Origin: an uncultured Bacteroidota bacterium | GTDB lineage: Bacteria; Bacteroidota; Bacteroidia; Bacteroidales; P3 | Length of the DNA: 64,000 nucleotides | Direction: 5' to 3' | Assembly (NCBI GenBank): GCA_902775135.1 | Contig: CACYKY010000004.1 | Span: forward strand, 62,001-126,000 | Shown: piece after piece, positions 9,187 through 16,005 of the stretch | Numbering within the stretch: position 1 is the stretch's first letter | Layout: every line of letters starts with the position of its first letter | The notes under the pieces: generated by a model | Databases searched by the model: none | What the model was told of the DNA's origin: nothing | The model's input: the letters and a program-made list of their open reading frames with translations, nothing else | Made by a program: the position numbers and the translations under genes

Positions 9187-9813
9187 TCATCTCGTTGCTA
9201 TAACGGCCAGCCAGTGGTGCTGCCCGTCGCCGTGGACGCCAATGTCGCCAAAGCCGGCATTGGCGAGGTGCAATCGCAGCTCGTCGGCCGTGTAGGTGTG
9301 CATGCCCTCGATGAGTTTCTCCCATTTCTCGTTGTTGCCCGTTTCGCCGTCGTCCTCGTTGACGATGGCAAAACGTCCCCCCTCTTTCAGGCATCGGCGC
9401 ACCCCGCGGAAGCACCCTTCGATGTCCGGCCAGAAGTAGACGGTCTCGAAGGCGGTCACGAGGTCGAAGGTCCCTTCCTCGAAAGGCAACGCTGCGGCGC
9501 TGCCCTCCAATACGCGGCAGCGCCCGGCAGCGATGGCGGCGGCGTTCACCTCGGTGCTTTTCTTCACCGAGACAGGGGAGTAGTCGATGCCCGTCACCAT
9601 CCCCTTCGGGCAGCGCGTCAGCAGTCGTGCCACGTTGGCACCGCCGCCGCACCCCACATCGAGGACGTTGGCATCGTCGGCAACCGTCAGGTGCGAGAGG
9701 CCCCACTCCGCCAGACGGGCGTGGCCGCCACCGTTCATGCCGTTAACCATCATTCTTCCGAAGAAACCTTCGGGCTTGCGCGTGTTACTGAAAATCTTGC
9801 TTAGAAGTCCCAT
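9187..9813 (-). CDS. Class I SAM-dependent methyltransferase
   Basis: 208 residues with a Rossmann-type methyltransferase fold. VLDVGCGGGANVARLL at about 50-65 is the SAM-binding motif I, GIDYSPVSVKKS provides the acidic residue that holds the ribose, and FDLVTAFETVYFW is the motif IV region. It resembles the Methyltransf_11 / UbiE-like group; the substrate is unknown. The gene converges on the GH78 gene with a 42-bp gap and no obvious strong terminator. A promoter-like site lies upstream at 9959-9989 on this strand. Confidence 0.85.
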   Translation of the reverse strand: MGLLSKIFSNTRKPEGFFGRMMVNGMNGGGHARLAEWGLSHLTVADDANVLDVGCGGGANVARLLTRCPKGMVTGIDYSPVSVKKSTEVNAAAIAAGRCRVLEGSAAALPFEEGTFDLVTAFETVYFWPDIEGCFRGVRRCLKEGGRFAIVNEDDGETGNNEKWEKLIEGMHTYTADELRLHLANAGFGDIGVHGDGQHHWLAVIATR

Positions 9814-9831
9814 AATCTTATTGTTTATTTA

Positions 9832-9942
9832 TTATTGATTCATTTTCTTTTCTATCCACATTCCGCATTCGGCGCCAAACACCGCCACATAATACAGCGT
9901 CACAAATCCCGTAGCGCCCCAACATGTCAGTCTTTTATCCAT
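9832..9942 (-). CDS. Possible 36-residue membrane peptide
   Basis: A small frame from an ATG at 9942 encodes MDKRLTCWGATGFVTLYYVA followed by VFGAECGMWIEKKMNQ, with one hydrophobic segment that could span the membrane. It lies upstream of the methyltransferase on the same strand and just after a promoter-like site. I prefer this start to the longer frame from 10041, which would run through that site. It could equally be non-coding leader; no family is recognised. Confidence 0.3.
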   Translation of the reverse strand: MDKRLTCWGATGFVTLYYVAVFGAECGMWIEKKMNQ

Positions 9943-9958
9943 TTTATGTTTCCGGCTG

Positions 9959-9989
9959 CAAAAATACCGACATTCCCACACCCCCGCAA
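9959..9989 (-). promoter_or_regulatory. Bacteroidota-type promoter for the methyltransferase
   Basis: On the minus strand TATTTTTG (9959-9966) fits the -7 consensus TAnnTTTG, and TTG (9987-9989) lies 20 bp upstream as the -33 element. Transcription would enter the small frame and the methyltransferase. Confidence 0.5.
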
Positions 9990-10073
9990 TCCCCAAAACT
10001 GAGGATTTTTGTGCGGCCAATGCACTCACTATTCTCCGCATTTTTGCGGCAATTATGCAACTTTTCTCCGCAT

Positions 10074-10112
10074 GGCAAAAAAAAAGAGGTGCATTTTTTC
10101 GATTACACCTCT
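10074..10112 (-). terminator. Hairpin terminator, copy A
   Basis: AGAGGTG (10085-10091) pairs with CACCTCT (10106-10112), with T runs on both strands, so it can act bidirectionally. Copy B at 15849-15885 has ATAGGTG/CACCTAT. The stem base differs in both arms so that pairing is kept, which supports a real hairpin. Confidence 0.7.
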
Positions 10113-10134
10113 TTTTTTAAAAATATTTGGAGTT

Positions 10135-10524
10135 TTACTTCACCTCCTCGTAGTCGACGTCGGTGACGTTGTCGTTGGGGTTACCGCCTTGCTGACCGGC
10201 ACCTGCGTTACCGGCCGAGCCGTTGCCATAGCTGGGGTTACCGCTCATGTTGTTGGGGTCGAAGCCGGCGCCGGGGTTTGCGCCGCCGGCTTGCTGCTGG
10301 GCTTTGTACATGTCTTCGCTGGCGGCCTGCCAGGCGGCGTCGATCTTGGCCATAGCGGCGTCGATCTGCTGGACGTTGCGGGCGCTGTGGGCGGCCTTCA
10401 GCTCATTGAGGGCGCTCTCGATGGCGTTCTTCTTGTCGGCGGGAATCTTGTCACCGTAGTCCTTCAGGTTCTTCTCGCTCTGGAAGATCATGCCGTCGGC
10501 GTTGTTGATCTTCTTCACCGCCAC
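10135..10524 (-). pseudogene. Duplicated dnaK 3' end (fragment)
   Basis: The frame begins at GTG 10524 with [20 protein letters not shown] and continues to the DnaK terminus [11 protein letters not shown]. It copies the last ~126 residues of the intact dnaK at 16006-17967, lacking the ATPase and substrate-binding domains. Protein differences are few (for example AKID/AKIN, NNMSGN/NNMGGN), and most nucleotide changes look synonymous, suggesting it derives from a functional dnaK allele rather than long free drift. Identity to dnaK stops at GTTGATCTTCT and is replaced by sequence matching the 3' end of an sstT-like gene read on the other strand. It marks one end of the 10.5-15.8 kb gene block. 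Confidence 0.85.
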
Positions 10525-10561
10525 CGCCGAATACTACGACCGACGGAAAGAGTCAAAATGA
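10511..10561 (+). pseudogene. Remnant of an SstT-like symporter C-terminus
   Basis: Read on the plus strand this encodes FFTATAEYYDRRKESK and a stop; the sstT gene at 2560-3795 ends AFFTATAEYYDRKKRRSSAEN. About 33 bp (10510-10542) match 3733-3765 exactly, then the two diverge, as a paralogue would. Only the last 16 codons remain. They are fused head-on to the duplicated dnaK tail and overlap the 3' end of the DUF1963 gene. Confidence 0.7.
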
Positions 10562-11284
10562 AAAGAGGTGACACTGGACCTTGTCCCACCGGCGAGACTT
10601 GAGGTCGTCGGGGGTGATGAGGAAATTGAGCATTCCACAGTCGTGGAAGACAAGGTTCCAGCGGTCGTCCTCATCGATTTGCAGCAGTGAAATCATGCCG
10701 GGTTTCTGTTCCCGGACCTCCTCGAGGTATGGTTCTCCCAGAAGACGAGTCTCAGAGGGGGATTCCCTCTCCGTCCGCGCGCTGGGGGAAGGCATTGTGC
10801 GTGGCAGCTCTCCCCCTTTGCCAAGGGGGAGTCCCCCGTAGGGGGGAGGGGGTACGCAGGGAATTGCCGAGAAAGTAATAGCTTCGGCGGGCAGACCCAC
10901 GGGGGACCCGTCATCGTATACGATGCTGTGGGTGTGGAGGTCGTCGGAGGAAACGGTAGGCCAGTAAAGCACCCGGAAGTACTTCTGCTGCCAGTCGCCC
11001 ATGCCCGGATAGGCCGGACTGTCGATGTCGCCCAGGAAATAGTCGAGGGCGGCAAAAAACCAAAGCATCCCTTCATGGGGCAGCAGTCCCTCGGGGTCGA
11101 AGGCGGCGAGTTCCTCGCAACGAATTTGGCAGATAAAGGTCAGCGGGTCCTGGTACTCCTCGCCGTCCTCGTCAACCAGCGTAATTTCAGGATAGTCAAA
11201 TTCCTCGGGCATATCCGGCTGCCCCCACCATTTGCTTTGGCCAAAAAGCGGATTATCGGCAGGTTGTGTAGTGATTTGAATCAT
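10553..11284 (-). CDS. DUF1963 (YwqG-like) protein with repeat insert
   Basis: 243 residues. The N-terminal half fits DUF1963: LFGQSKWWGQPDMPEEFDYP, then DPLTFICQIRCEELA and GMLWFFAALDYF; a C-terminal block reads LLQIDEDDRWNLVFHDCGML. The family function is not established. Residues about 141-180 (PPPPYGGLPLGKGGELPR and on) are encoded by a GC-rich repeat whose core CCCCTTTGCCAAGGGG recurs 500 bp away, so this part is an in-frame insert rather than native fold. ATG 11284 is preferred over TTG 11287. It is the last gene of a five-gene minus-strand block. Confidence 0.7.
   Translation of the reverse strand: MIQITTQPADNPLFGQSKWWGQPDMPEEFDYPEITLVDEDGEEYQDPLTFICQIRCEELAAFDPEGLLPHEGMLWFFAALDYFLGDIDSPAYPGMGDWQQKYFRVLYWPTVSSDDLHTHSIVYDDGSPVGLPAEAITFSAIPCVPPPPYGGLPLGKGGELPRTMPSPSARTERESPSETRLLGEPYLEEVREQKPGMISLLQIDEDDRWNLVFHDCGMLNFLITPDDLKSRRWDKVQCHLFSF
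10808..10850. repeat. GC-rich palindromic repeat, copy inside DUF1963
   Basis: The core CTCTCCCCCTTTGCCAAGGG and a following GAGTCCCC block match 11312-11353 almost exactly. CCCCTTTGCCAAGGGG is an inverted repeat able to form a hairpin. The reading frame remains open. Confidence 0.85.
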
Positions 11285-11285
11285 C

Positions 11286-11393
11286 AATTTTCAATTTCAC
11301 TGGCTTCGCCCCTCTCCCCCTTTGCCAAGGGGGAGTCCCCGCAGGGGGAGGGAGTTTCTCAATTTTCAATTCTCACTTCTCAATTTCCAATTC
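11286..11393. repeat. Spacer made of GC-rich palindrome and heptamers
   Basis: The gap between the DUF1963 gene and the MORN gene carries TCAATTT-type heptamers (11286-11298 and 11358-11393) around a second copy of the GC-rich palindrome (11312-11353). The heptamers overlap the last codons of the MORN gene (VRELEIEK). Confidence 0.8.
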
Positions 11394-11843
11394 CCTAACC
11401 TTCTCGCGGGCGGTCATGCGGATGTCCTTCCAGTGGGCTTTGGAGATATCTTTGATGGAGCCGTCGCCCCAGCGCGACTTGAGGGGCATGTCGTCCTGCC
11501 AGAGGCCCTGGAACGCTGGGTACCAACACTTGACAGTGCGCTGATACGAGCCCGGCGCATGGGCAGAATGAATGAAACGGCCACAGCTGTCGTAGTCACC
11601 TTCGGCATACCACTCGTATTCACTCACGGGGTTGTACATCGTCCCCAGCGAGAGGAGGTCGCCGTCGCCATGCCGGAGACCATGGACAAACTCACCCTCG
11701 TAGCACAAGTCGCCCTGCCCTGGAAAGGTGTCGTCGGGACGGTGCTCCACAACATAACGCAACTCACCTTTGCCGTGAGGGAGTCCTTCGGCGTCCACCT
11801 CACCGGTGTAGCGCAACGCGATGATTTTTTTTGCTTTTTCCAT
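11373..11843 (-). CDS. MORN-repeat protein, 156 residues
   Basis: Short soluble protein with MORN-like units: YTGEVDAEGLPHGKGELRY, YEGEFVHGLRHGDGDLLS and a weaker AEGDYDSCGRF. MORN units form beta-hairpin stacks and mostly serve protein or lipid contacts; no catalytic domain is visible. ATG 11843 follows an A/T-rich leader; the longer frame uses a TTG. It follows the larger MORN protein with a 16-bp gap, so they are likely one transcript. The C-terminal residues VRELEIEK come from the TCAATTT repeat array, so the original end may have been replaced. Confidence 0.7.
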   Translation of the reverse strand: MEKAKKIIALRYTGEVDAEGLPHGKGELRYVVEHRPDDTFPGQGDLCYEGEFVHGLRHGDGDLLSLGTMYNPVSEYEWYAEGDYDSCGRFIHSAHAPGSYQRTVKCWYPAFQGLWQDDMPLKSRWGDGSIKDISKAHWKDIRMTAREKVRELEIEK

Positions 11844-11859
11844 AATGAAAATCAATTAT

Positions 11860-13515
11860 TTATGTATTCATCCAGGTCAGATCTACCGAATAGTCGTCGC
11901 CGTCATACACGCAGCCGTCGCTGTACTCGTCGCCGTCGATTGACTTGAACAGGTGCAGCGGCTGATCGGGCGTGAGCATATATGTCTCGTCGTAGAAGGA
12001 TATGGTGATGGCTTCCTGGGTGATTTTCGTAATCTCGTAGTTCCAGAATCCGTCTATGTCCAGCTTGCCGAGCTTGGCCTCGATGTCGTATTCATTGTAC
12101 TTCCAGCTGCCTGAGCTGTAGGCCGACCAACTCTTGTTACCGCTCTTGACGTGCAGCATGACCTTACCCGTAAACGGCTCTTCGTCGCTGACATATTGGC
12201 CATCAATGAATTTGCCCTCATAGCGGCGCTTGCCATGGTAGTCGTCGCCCACAAGCACCCCCTGTCCGTCGGGACGGTCGTTCTTCACCTCGCCGTCATA
12301 GACCCACTCGTTGTGGTTGTAGCTGATGTGTCCGTCAGCCCACACATTGGCCTGCATCTCAGCGCCCGCACCCGTGGGGTCGGGCAGTGTCACCTTTTTC
12401 GAGGCACGCCAGTCGCGCCGCCACTCACCGGCCTCCAGCAGTTTACCCTTCTCCCAATGCTCGCGACGCCACTGGGCCGTCTCTGCCTGGTGAACCTCCA
12501 CGTAGCCGTCGTAGGGTTGGAAGTCCTTCACGTCGTCGCCATAGTGGTCGATGGAGTCGCCATTGGGCAGCCAGAGCGTGACGCGGGTGGAGGGCTTGTA
12601 GATGCGGTTGTCATACTTGTTGAGTTCATAGTCGCCGCCCCTCTGTTCCACCCTGTATATCTTGCCATCGATGGCACGGAGGGTGATGCAGAGCGTGGTG
12701 CAGTCCTCACGGCTCGTCTCGTCGAGATGCCAGTCCAGTACCTCATACCGGAAGAGGTCGTCGGGTCCCTTATATTGGACGATTTCGTCACCTGCGTACC
12801 ATTCTCTCACCCACGGACTATCCTCACCAGAGTAAGACTTCCCCAGGAACAGTTCAAAGCCATAGCGCCGGCCGCCATGCAGGAACATGGCGATACTATC
12901 GGGTGTGTTTAAAGACGGGTACTGTTCTGAGCGCGGGGGATATTTGATGCGGAAGACGCCGTCCAGGCCCCACCACTCGGGTTTCTTGTCCTTCGAGGTG
13001 TTGATCCATGCGTGCTCTATGTAGCTGCCGTCGGCAAAGGTGTAGCGTCCCTCGGCGGCGTAGGCCGGACCGTTGATGCTAGCATAGCTCAGGTGGAACA
13101 CGCCCTTGAAGTGGTCGCCGTTGGGATAGAACACCTCCCCGTCGCCGATGGGTCCTGCCAGCTCCTGCCGGATGGTGTCGCCCCACTGCCAGCCGCCTCT
13201 GTAGACAATCTCTGTCCCTATGAGTTTGACGCAATAGGCTTTGCAACTGCTGACACCCATGCCCACGTCAGAGGAACTGCTGGCAACCTCCACCTCCTCG
13301 CCAATCTTGATGGTATAGGTCTTGCCATATATCTCCAAGTCGAGCTGATTGCCGTCGTAGGCCGTCACTGTGTTTTTCGACCACAATTTGGGCAGCGGCT
13401 TGCCCACGACAATCCCGCTCTCGTCGACCTCGTAGTGCTCAAGGGGCGTGGTGGTTACCGTGGCGCCACGGTCCACATGACTGTTATAAACGTTGATGTG
13501 ACATGCTATTGACAT
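11860..13515 (-). CDS. Large MORN-like protein, 551 residues
   Basis: No signal peptide or membrane segment is seen, so it is probably cytoplasmic. MORN-type units are scattered: GPIGDGEVFYPNGDHFKGVF, AEGRYTFADGSYIEHAW, VYDGEVKNDRPDGQGVLVGD and RYEGKFIDGQYVSDEEPFTG. Two internal repeats read VTAYDGNQLDLEIYGKTYTI and the later EAITISFYDETYMLTPDQPL, both resembling short barrel domains. Function is unknown. It shares a likely transcript with the small MORN protein, and with the upstream unknown gene through a repeat-filled gap. Confidence 0.65.
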   Translation of the reverse strand: MSIACHINVYNSHVDRGATVTTTPLEHYEVDESGIVVGKPLPKLWSKNTVTAYDGNQLDLEIYGKTYTIKIGEEVEVASSSSDVGMGVSSCKAYCVKLIGTEIVYRGGWQWGDTIRQELAGPIGDGEVFYPNGDHFKGVFHLSYASINGPAYAAEGRYTFADGSYIEHAWINTSKDKKPEWWGLDGVFRIKYPPRSEQYPSLNTPDSIAMFLHGGRRYGFELFLGKSYSGEDSPWVREWYAGDEIVQYKGPDDLFRYEVLDWHLDETSREDCTTLCITLRAIDGKIYRVEQRGGDYELNKYDNRIYKPSTRVTLWLPNGDSIDHYGDDVKDFQPYDGYVEVHQAETAQWRREHWEKGKLLEAGEWRRDWRASKKVTLPDPTGAGAEMQANVWADGHISYNHNEWVYDGEVKNDRPDGQGVLVGDDYHGKRRYEGKFIDGQYVSDEEPFTGKVMLHVKSGNKSWSAYSSGSWKYNEYDIEAKLGKLDIDGFWNYEITKITQEAITISFYDETYMLTPDQPLHLFKSIDGDEYSDGCVYDGDDYSVDLTWMNT

Positions 13516-13520
13516 AATTC

Positions 13521-13567
13521 CGTTTTCGTTATCGTTTTGGTTATCGTTATCGTTTTGGTTATCGTTA
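13521..13567. repeat. CGTTTTGGTTAT-type repeat filling an intergenic gap
   Basis: Two copies of a longer unit built from CGTTATCG and TTTTGGTT fill the whole 49-bp gap between two genes and supply the stop codon of the upstream gene (13565-13567). Confidence 0.85.
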
Positions 13568-14158
13568 ATCGAACATCACATGGGGGTTCATGATGTGGGG
13601 AGATCTCCACTGGATGCCGTGCGCTTCGAGGACTTCACGGCGGGCACTCCAGTAGGCAAAGCAGAAGCCCATGCCGCGCGGGACATCGCCCAGCCGGCGG
13701 TCGCATTCTTCTTCTACCTCGCAGTAGAGCTCTTCCCACTCGGGGGTGCGCTCGACAGGGTCGAAATTGAGCATGCGGTCATACCGCTCCATGAATTCCG
13801 AGGCGCTGACATGCTGGGTGTCGATATAGTCGGTGAGGCGGCGAATGTCGTAGTCGACCGACTCAAGAGCCTCGGGGTCACCGCAGCCATCCTTCTCGGC
13901 CTCATGCAGGAGTTCCCTCTCGTATTCCAGAATACCCAGCACGAAACGTGGCACGTCATATTCGGACAGCTGTTCGCAGATGGCATTGCAAGCCATGGCC
14001 TTGCCCTGGGAGTCCTCCTCGGGGTCATCCAGCTCGCGGAGCAACCGAATGCACTCTTTCGCTATCGCGACATTCTTCCACATGCCATGCTCCCTGGAGT
14101 TTGCACGCATTTCATCCACCAAGGCAACAATCCTGTCAGCAATCTTTTCTTCTTTCAT
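13565..14158 (-). CDS. Hypothetical acidic protein, 197 residues
   Basis: I do not recognise a family. The protein is acidic, apparently all-helical, and rich in Glu (ELYCEVEEECDRRLGD), with no signal peptide or membrane span. It starts at ATG 14158, 11 bp after the Sel1/TPR gene stop, so the two are almost certainly co-transcribed. Being packed with DUF1963, MORN and Sel1 proteins suggests an accessory cassette. The stop codon lies in a repeat array, so the natural C-terminus may differ. Confidence 0.6.
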   Translation of the reverse strand: MKEEKIADRIVALVDEMRANSREHGMWKNVAIAKECIRLLRELDDPEEDSQGKAMACNAICEQLSEYDVPRFVLGILEYERELLHEAEKDGCGDPEALESVDYDIRRLTDYIDTQHVSASEFMERYDRMLNFDPVERTPEWEELYCEVEEECDRRLGDVPRGMGFCFAYWSARREVLEAHGIQWRSPHIMNPHVMFD

Positions 14159-14169
14159 ATCTTAATTTT

Positions 14170-15741
14170 CTAAGCGTAAGCGTCATATCTCCCATCGTCC
14201 TCGTCATTGATGATGAGGAGTCCCCCGCAGTGGTTGTTGATTTCCACGTAGGTGCGCACGATATCCTCGAGGGTCTTGAAACTGTGGCAGTCGTGGACGG
14301 GGTCGGACTGGGTGATGATGATGGGGCCGCGGATTTCCATCCCCTGCCCATAGAGCATGGTGCCGATGGCGTTGTCGGCCAGGTTCTTGGCGTAGGCATC
14401 GCGGTCGACGAACATCGCCAGGTCCATTTCCAGCTCTGCCGCCTTGGCCACCTTCTGCAGCAGGGGCGAATAGTACACCGCGTCGAGTCCCTCGGCACCG
14501 ATGATTTCCTGTGCCATCTCGCGGCGCGACTTCATCTCATAGACATCCGCCCTGTCGAGTTCCAGATGGCCTCCCGGCCAGATGATGATGACCATCGGGT
14601 CGATGGGCGTCTTGGGGGCTTGAGCGTCGGGCTGCCGCTCTATGTTTTCCTTGAGGAATTTCGGCTGCCAGTATTTCTCCAGTTCCTCCTTGTGCAGCAT
14701 GAGGAAAGCGGGGTCGCTGGCCTGCCGGAGTTCCTGTAGGGCGTCCTTGTCGTTGGGCGAATAGCGGGCGGCGCGGAGACGCAGCTCATCCCGCTCGGTC
14801 TCGTCCTCCATATACTCCAGCATCTGCGAGATGCAGACGCCGTCGGCAAGTTCCACACCCCGCCTCAGGTAGGCCCTGGCTTTCATCTCGTCCTGTTCAA
14901 ATCCCAGACCGCCATAGTGATAATGGAGCCATAGGAAGTAGGCACAGGTGCCGTCACCCCAGTCAAGGCCCTTGGCCAGGCGGTCGGCGACTGCCTGATG
15001 CAGCTGTTGCTGCTCCTCCTCGTCGAGCTCGTCGTAGAGGTCATCGTCTGTGTCGGCCTGATAGAAGCAGCAGAATGTCGAGTCGTGCTCGCAGCCCTCC
15101 TCCATGTATTCTTCGTAGAGGGCCTCGTTGCCCCGATCCTTGTAGATGAGTGCCAGATAGCCGTAAGCCTCCGTCTCGCCGAGGGTGATGGCTTTCTCGT
15201 ACTGCCTGATGGCTTCGTCCTGCAGGTTCAGCCGCTCGTTGACGAAAGCCAACAGGGTGTACCACATGGGGTCGCTGTCAGGCTGTTCTTCGAGCCGCTG
15301 CTCTATCTCCTCCTTCACCCGCTCAGGCTCGGCCTCGCAGAAATTGCCATAGATACGGTGCCGGGCCTGCTGTGTGGCTGCCAGCACACTGCCGCGCGCC
15401 ACGGCCTCGTCGAGCAGCCTCCAGTTCTCCTCAATGTCCATGACGGGCGGATGGTAAAGCTCTGTCTCGCCATAGCGCAACATCTGTGCATAAGCTGCCA
15501 AACTGTCAGGAATCTCCTGTTGGGCTGCATAGAAGAGTTTCTCGGCATCGAGCAATGCCCCCGGGTAGGGATTGAGGTAATAGAGCCAGCGCCCATAGCC
15601 ATACCGGGCATAGGCGTCGCCCTTGTCGGCAGCCTGGCGCAACTGTTCCACCTCGTCAGTGGTAAGGTGACCCACACGGTCCTTGGTGCGGAACCGCCTC
15701 AGAAACTGCTCGTCATGTGTAAAAGGAATGGTCGTTTTCAT
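14170..15741 (-). CDS. Sel1/TPR-repeat protein with C-terminal DUF3846-like domain
   Basis: 523 residues, no signal peptide. The N-terminal two thirds has Sel1/TPR-like helical pairs, for example ADKGDAYARYGYGRWLYY near residue 39, LNLQDEAIRQYEKAITLGE, and MKARAYLRRGVELADGVC. The C-terminal part (MVIIIWPGGHLELDR ... NAIGTMLYGQGMEIRGPIII) resembles DUF3846-type domains known mainly from mobile elements; this is a tentative match. It is the first gene of the minus-strand block, behind a good promoter at 15822-15852. Confidence 0.65.
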   Translation of the reverse strand: MKTTIPFTHDEQFLRRFRTKDRVGHLTTDEVEQLRQAADKGDAYARYGYGRWLYYLNPYPGALLDAEKLFYAAQQEIPDSLAAYAQMLRYGETELYHPPVMDIEENWRLLDEAVARGSVLAATQQARHRIYGNFCEAEPERVKEEIEQRLEEQPDSDPMWYTLLAFVNERLNLQDEAIRQYEKAITLGETEAYGYLALIYKDRGNEALYEEYMEEGCEHDSTFCCFYQADTDDDLYDELDEEEQQQLHQAVADRLAKGLDWGDGTCAYFLWLHYHYGGLGFEQDEMKARAYLRRGVELADGVCISQMLEYMEDETERDELRLRAARYSPNDKDALQELRQASDPAFLMLHKEELEKYWQPKFLKENIERQPDAQAPKTPIDPMVIIIWPGGHLELDRADVYEMKSRREMAQEIIGAEGLDAVYYSPLLQKVAKAAELEMDLAMFVDRDAYAKNLADNAIGTMLYGQGMEIRGPIIITQSDPVHDCHSFKTLEDIVRTYVEINNHCGGLLIINDEDDGRYDAYA

Positions 15742-15821
15742 ATATTAATGGATATAGTCCGTAGTTTATTCTCCTGTCCCTGTGGGGATAACGCAATCCC
15801 CCTTCTCCACCTATCCTGCGG

Positions 15822-15852
15822 CAAATGTACAACTTTTTCTCCGCATGGCAAA
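15822..15852 (-). promoter_or_regulatory. Promoter driving the Sel1/MORN gene block
   Basis: On the minus strand TACATTTG (15822-15829) matches TAnnTTTG, with TTTG (15849-15852) 19 bp upstream. In the related copy at 10046-10077 the -33 region is kept but the -7 element is altered to CATAATTG, so only this copy looks active. Confidence 0.65.
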
Positions 15853-15885
15853 AAAAAATAGGTGCAAGCTAATGTTTGCACCTAT
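15849..15885 (-). terminator. dnaK terminator, copy B
   Basis: ATAGGTGCAA (15858-15867) pairs perfectly with TTGCACCTAT (15876-15885), followed on the minus strand by a run of nine T. Further GC hairpins between it and dnaK (GCGGCCTTTTGGCCGC near 15936; AAAGAGCC/GGCTCTTT at 15989-16007) may add to it. Confidence 0.75.
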
Positions 15886-16005
15886 TTCCCTTATTCACGG
15901 AAACTCTTGTTTCCGCCGTTTTCGAATCGGCGGAGCGGCCTTTTGGCCGCAGACACCGCGAGGGTGTCTTTCTCCGCTTCGCTATCGTAAAGAGCCACCG
16001 GCTCT

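Noticed and set aside
10135..10524. dnaK tail copy as an independent functional gene
   Set aside because: It lacks the ATPase and most of the peptide-binding domain, begins at a chance GTG within an antisense relic, and has no promoter of its own.
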